Notes under the pieces: generated by a model | What the model was told of the DNA's origin: nothing | What the model saw: the letters and a program-made list of their open reading frames with translations, nothing else | Database searches by the model: none | In this document: positions 11,906 through 14,066 of the stretch, piece after piece | Position numbering within the stretch: position 1 is the first letter of the stretch | Layout: each line of letters starts with the position of its first letter | Made by a program: the position numbers and the translations under genes | Origin: an uncultured archaeon | Lineage (GTDB): Archaea > Thermoproteota > Nitrososphaeria > Nitrososphaerales > CALBXV01 | Direction: 5' to 3' | Assembly (NCBI GenBank): GCA_937890045.1 | Contig: CALBXV010000374.1 | Coordinates: 1-14,066 of the forward strand | DNA: 14,066 bases

Positions 11906-14066
11906 AAGAAATCTTCAAGTTTGGTAGCGCCAAGAATTTCATCAAAATCATATCCAATTGAATCAAGTATCTGATCAAATGTTCCTCTTAAATAATTTAT
12001 ATATTTTTCAACATCTACATCATTCTCTTTACTTAATTCCAATGGTTTAACTCCAGAAATCGTTTTAATAAAAAATATTATATCACCGGATTTAATATTT
12101 TTTAAATTGGCATTTTGTAATTGAGAAGCAGCTTGTACATGTTGTGGTTGCATTTTATAGGAAGATATAGGTTTACTTAACATCATACGAAACGCTAAAT
12201 CTTTTATTGGTATATTATGTTGTTTAAGAGCATTGACTTTTGCTTTAAGGTCAGTTTTTATATCAACACGTGCAGTTTCAAAATCATTTGAATTCTTCAC
12301 TTTGCTTAGTATAGATACAGTATCATAAAAAGCCTTTTTAATAAATGGTGGAGTATGACTTTTTTTTCCTGTAAGACCTTTAATATCTGCATTTCCATTA
12401 TCATATATACCTAGATAATTTTTTTTTCTAGTACTAAAAGCTACATATCTATAATGTTTATCGAAATCTAACTCAATACCTAAACTCTCTTTAGACCATT
12501 TAGTTATAACATCAATTTGTTGTTTAGTTGGACTTTCAAGAAAAAGAGAGTCAGTATCACCATAAACAACATTAATTTTTAGATCTTGACATTTTTTGAT
12601 TGTAGATTTAATTGAAAATCTCCCAATTGCAGTAGTAGCATCTGCAACAGGTAAACAATAAAGAGGAAAAATTTCTGCACCCATAACTCCATAACTAGCA
12701 TTAAGTATAACTTTAAGCGCCTGTGCTACAACAGTATACAAATTTTGGTCTTCGGTTGAAAGTGAATCTGCTCCAGATATTCGTTTGTAGTAATTAACTC
12801 TTAGATCTCTTAATGAACCAATAATTAGAGATGTAATACCTCTTTGTTTTTTACATACCCAATGATTGGTTTCAGTAATTAAATTTGTTTTACATTCATT
12901 ATGCGAACAACGAACAGTTTCATATGAGAGATTATGCACTTTAATAATACTAGGATACAAGGATGCAAAATCTAGCACAGTAATATCAAAAAATACTCCA
13001 GACTTCGGTTCTACTACTAAACCACCTTTATATTTTTTACCTTTTATCATAGCTTCAGTATTTGAATCACCTTTAGTTCTTAATTCTGAATTTTTAGGTA
13101 TTAACGCATTAATTTTTCTATGTTCAAAATATAACATACTTCTAATCCAATTTGATACACCTAATCTTGAAACATCATCCATAGGCATTTTAGCAATTCG
13201 TGAAACTGCAACTAGCAATTTCATTAGAAGATTATTATCAAATGAAGTTAGATTATATGTTATTAATGAATCATGATAATTATAATATGCTAAATCATAA
13301 AGAGATAAGTCATTTATCTCACCTTCAAAGTTAATTTTTGATTTTCCCAGCAATGATTTGCTAATAGCGTCAAGAGTATGTTCAGAATATTTATTTCCAA
13401 AAGCATATATTTGCATAGATCTATTTGAAAACGTTTTGTATAAATCTATATGTATACTATTTTTAAGATAAGCAATTTCTTTACCTAATAATATAGGTAT
13501 ATCAGTAGATTGAAAACCTAATCTCTTTGCACGATTAATAATATATTGAAAATCAAAATTATCACCATTAAAAGATAGGATAAATGGATAAGAATCTAAT
13601 CTTTTTAATAAATTGGAGATTAAATCATATTCTTTATCATAAAAAACTAAATTTACATCTACAGGAAGTTTATTCTTACCCATATCAACATTTGTTCGTT
13701 TTAGTAACAAAATCTCTTGTATATCATCACCAACAATTGCACATGAAATAATTTCAGATTTAGCTTCTTTAGGATCTGGAATTCGATTTTTTTCAGGAGT
13801 AAAAACTTCTATATCAACAGCAATTCTTTTAAAATTTGGAATTGGATGACTTAAGAGATTAGCCCAAGAGATAAGATGTGGTTTAAGTTGTTCTTCAGTG
13901 TTTTTAATAGTTATATCTAGATATTCAGACATACTTTTTGACATGTCATAAGTAACAATGTTGAATTTGGAATCAGCAAATTCATAAACTGCTCCAGGTA
14001 TTAATTGTTTATCATAAATATAATTTTCATAATATTTGATATCAGATTCCCAAGTTTCAATATTAG
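11896..14066 (-). CDS. polB: Family-B DNA polymerase, Sulfolobus PolB1-like (5' end beyond the window)
   Basis: Replicative or repair DNA polymerase with 3'-5' proofreading. The frame stays open from the Met codon at 13944 to the right edge, adding 40 codons (VPG-like LIPGAVYEF, KYYENYIYD) that look like genuine polymerase N-terminal sequence, so this gene is truncated by the window and its true start lies outside. Residues are counted from the Met at 13944. Exonuclease: Asp44/Glu46 (VDIEVFTP), Asp131 (FNGDNFD), Asp225 (YNYHD). Polymerase: motif A LDFASLYPSI with Asp325, motif B KVILNASYG (Lys411, Asn415), motif C YGDTDS (Asp463, Asp465), then RKKNYLG. A Cys/His-rich stretch (C346, H348, C351, H361, C364) sits between motifs A and B. 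The end, TKLEDFF, is a PIP-box-like PCNA contact lacking the usual Gln. All catalytic residues are intact. It precedes and overlaps the ureohydrolase gene. Confidence 0.96.
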   Translation of the reverse strand, partial: NIETWESDIKYYENYIYDKQLIPGAVYEFADSKFNIVTYDMSKSMSEYLDITIKNTEEQLKPHLISWANLLSHPIPNFKRIAVDIEVFTPEKNRIPDPKEAKSEIISCAIVGDDIQEILLLKRTNVDMGKNKLPVDVNLVFYDKEYDLISNLLKRLDSYPFILSFNGDNFDFQYIINRAKRLGFQSTDIPILLGKEIAYLKNSIHIDLYKTFSNRSMQIYAFGNKYSEHTLDAISKSLLGKSKINFEGEINDLSLYDLAYYNYHDSLITYNLTSFDNNLLMKLLVAVSRIAKMPMDDVSRLGVSNWIRSMLYFEHRKINALIPKNSELRTKGDSNTEAMIKGKKYKGGLVVEPKSGVFFDITVLDFASLYPSIIKVHNLSYETVRCSHNECKTNLITETNHWVCKKQRGITSLIIGSLRDLRVNYYKRISGADSLSTEDQNLYTVVAQALKVILNASYGVMGAEIFPLYCLPVADATTAIGRFSIKSTIKKCQDLKINVVYGDTDSLFLESPTKQQIDVITKWSKESLGIELDFDKHYRYVAFSTRKKNYLGIYDNGNADIKGLTGKKSHTPPFIKKAFYDTVSILSKVKNSNDFETARVDIKTDLKAKVNALKQHNIPIKDLAFRMMLSKPISSYKMQPQHVQAASQLQNANLKNIKSGDIIFFIKTISGVKPLELSKENDVDVEKYINYLRGTFDQILDSIGYDFDEILGATKLEDFFWS

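Noticed and set aside
12866..13276. 136-codon + strand open frame inside polB
   Set aside because: Antisense to the polymerase region including motif A; its openness reflects the codon bias of the polB strand.
1..14066. Search for a mobile element, defence system, CRISPR array or tRNA attachment site
   Set aside because: All genes are full-length housekeeping types with uniform AT-rich composition, gaps are all under 85 bp, and I saw no direct-repeat array, integrase, transposase or tRNA cloverleaf.

Overview
The window looks like a chromosomal housekeeping segment from a very AT-rich archaeon, most likely an ammonia-oxidising marine thaumarchaeon (Nitrososphaerota, Nitrosopumilales-like). 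This is inferred from gene content, not from a search. The supporting signs are a ribosomal protein S26e gene (found in crenarchaeal/thaumarchaeal lineages and eukaryotes), a family-B DNA polymerase whose catalytic and C-terminal parts closely resemble Sulfolobus PolB1, an archaeal-type ThrRS with the archaeal editing domain, an archaeal/eukaryotic-type ProRS with a C-terminal Cys zinc domain, and a Dpo4-type Y-family polymerase with a PCNA-binding tail. GC is about 25-32% in the lines I counted. Several genes have an AT-rich TATA-like element about 21-36 nt before the start codon, as expected for leaderless or short-leader archaeal transcripts.

Layout, left to right. The 3' end of an ABC-transporter ATPase of tungstate/anion type enters on the + strand (1-271). 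A long run on the minus strand follows: a Mn-type superoxide dismutase, citrate synthase, PurD (purine synthesis), a TrmI-like tRNA m1A methyltransferase, a Y-family translesion polymerase, prolyl-tRNA synthetase and a PfkB-family sugar/nucleoside kinase. Ribosomal protein S26e (+) diverges from the kinase gene. It ends 4 bp from a convergent CDP-alcohol phosphatidyltransferase gene (-), a probable archaeal membrane-lipid enzyme. Divergent from that is a tight + strand pair: a 63-residue Cys/His-containing protein of unknown function and threonyl-tRNA synthetase. ThrRS ends 1 bp from a convergent minus-strand pair, a family-B DNA polymerase whose 5' end runs off the right edge and an overlapping agmatinase/arginase-family ureohydrolase.

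The genes do not form one pathway. They serve information processing (two tRNA synthetases, a tRNA methyltransferase, a ribosomal protein, replicative and translesion polymerases), central metabolism (citrate synthase, PurD, ureohydrolase, kinase), oxidative-stress defence and lipid synthesis. Most appear to be single-gene transcripts. The clear candidates for co-transcription are the small protein with thrS, polB with the ureohydrolase gene, and possibly dinB with trmI.

There is no gap over 300 bp without a gene; the longest is about 82 bp (6896-6977). I saw no tRNA, rRNA, CRISPR array, insertion sequence, integrase or long repeat. I found no convincing new multi-gene system. The items worth a second look are the uncharacterised small protein coupled to thrS, a few substituted conserved residues, two corrected gene boundaries (proS start; polB running off the edge), and non-ATG starts.
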